Shown: piece after piece, positions 5,138 to 5,206 of the stretch | How positions within the stretch are numbered: the first letter of the stretch is position 1 | How the letters are laid out: every line of letters begins with the position of its first letter | Assembly (NCBI GenBank): GCA_003663345.1 | Contig: QMZU01000056.1 | Coordinates: forward strand, 1-5,206 | Direction of reading: 5' to 3' | Length of the DNA: 5,206 nucleotides | Origin: Candidatus Aenigmatarchaeota archaeon | Lineage (GTDB): Archaea > Aenigmatarchaeota > Aenigmatarchaeia > PWEA01 > B50-G16 | Notes under the pieces: generated by a model | The model's input: only the letters and a program-made list of their open reading frames with translations | Database searches by the model: none | Told to the model about the DNA's origin: nothing | Position numbers and translations under genes: made by a program

Positions 5138-5182
5138 GGTGCGGGCACCGGGACTCTCCCCCTCCATTTTGGCACGGAAGGG
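5138..5182. other. GC-rich stretch with three consecutive possible hairpins
   Basis: This part of the 110-base spacer is about 64% GC over 5131-5180, clearly above the flanking AT-rich sequence. Three adjoining stems can be drawn: GGTGC-GG-GCACC (5138-5149), GGGA-CTC-TCCC (5150-5160), and CCCTCC paired with GGAAGGG with one bulge (5160-5182). No coding frame is evident. It may be part of an RNA gene or a structured 3' region; I do not recognise a family. Confidence 0.35.
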
Positions 5183-5189
5183 TTTATAA
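5183..5189 (+). promoter_or_regulatory. TATA-like box pointing out of the window
   Basis: TTTATAA near the right edge resembles an archaeal TATA box. If used, transcription would begin at about 5206-5212, just outside the window, so a rightward gene may start there. BRE support is weak (CGGAAGGG upstream), and the box could be chance. Confidence 0.4.
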
Positions 5190-5206
5190 GGGTGAACTTC
5201 CCTCAC

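Noticed and set aside
5138..5206. A complete tRNA gene on the minus strand
   Set aside because: The end resembles acceptor plus CCA, but the T-loop consensus and the 5' half of the T-stem are absent, so no cloverleaf can be drawn within the window.
1..5206. CRISPR array, insertion sequence or transposase remnants
   Set aside because: No regularly spaced direct repeats, terminal inverted repeats around a gene, or transposase motifs were seen on either strand.

Overview
The window comes from an archaeon. Four features say so: a tight minus-strand cluster of archaeal/eukaryotic-type translation genes (S19e, a PDCD5/TFAR19 homologue, L39e, L31e), archaeal TATA boxes of the TTTATATA type, Shine-Dalgarno sites of the GGTGA/GGAGTGAT type, and a large sequon-rich surface protein carrying a PGF-pre-PGF domain. 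Arginine is coded mostly by AGA/AGG and the promoters are AT-rich. The lineage cannot be fixed from the sequence alone. The surface-protein architecture (carboxypeptidase-regulatory-like domain, CGDGxC cysteine module, PGF-pre-PGF, C-terminal membrane helix) is of a kind seen in uncultivated archaea including DPANN and related groups, but that is inference.

Layout. Positions 1-1374 are one operon read leftwards: S19e, then PDCD5, then L39e (56 aa), then L31e, which is still open at base 1. Genes are separated by only 4 to 12 bases, and each internal start has a Shine-Dalgarno site lying on or next to the previous stop. This order is a known archaeal cluster; aIF6 often follows L31e, so it may lie off the left edge. 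L31e is unusual: after the normal domain of about 82 residues it continues as a charged linker plus a predicted helical segment for at least 68 more residues.

Positions 1375-1502 are a divergent promoter region of 128 bases. A TTTATATA box drives the ribosomal operon leftwards and a TTTATAAAT box about 23 bases before the ATG drives the surface gene rightwards, probably as a leaderless mRNA. A perfect 8-bp inverted repeat spans the middle, and a short hairpin lies in the ribosomal leader.

Positions 1503-5096 encode one 1197-residue exported protein: signal peptide, carboxypeptidase-regulatory-like beta-sandwich, about five beta-propeller-like repeats, a long unrecognised beta-rich region, a ten-cysteine module, PGF-pre-PGF domain, acidic Pro/Glu/Thr stalk, and one C-terminal membrane helix with a basic tail. 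About 40 N-glycosylation sequons cover the outer part and almost none the membrane-proximal part. The two transcription units share only their promoter region; no functional link between them is visible.

Positions 5097-5206 hold a small hairpin after the stop, a GC-rich stretch with three consecutive possible hairpins and a tRNA-3'-end-like string, and a TATA-like box pointing out of the window.
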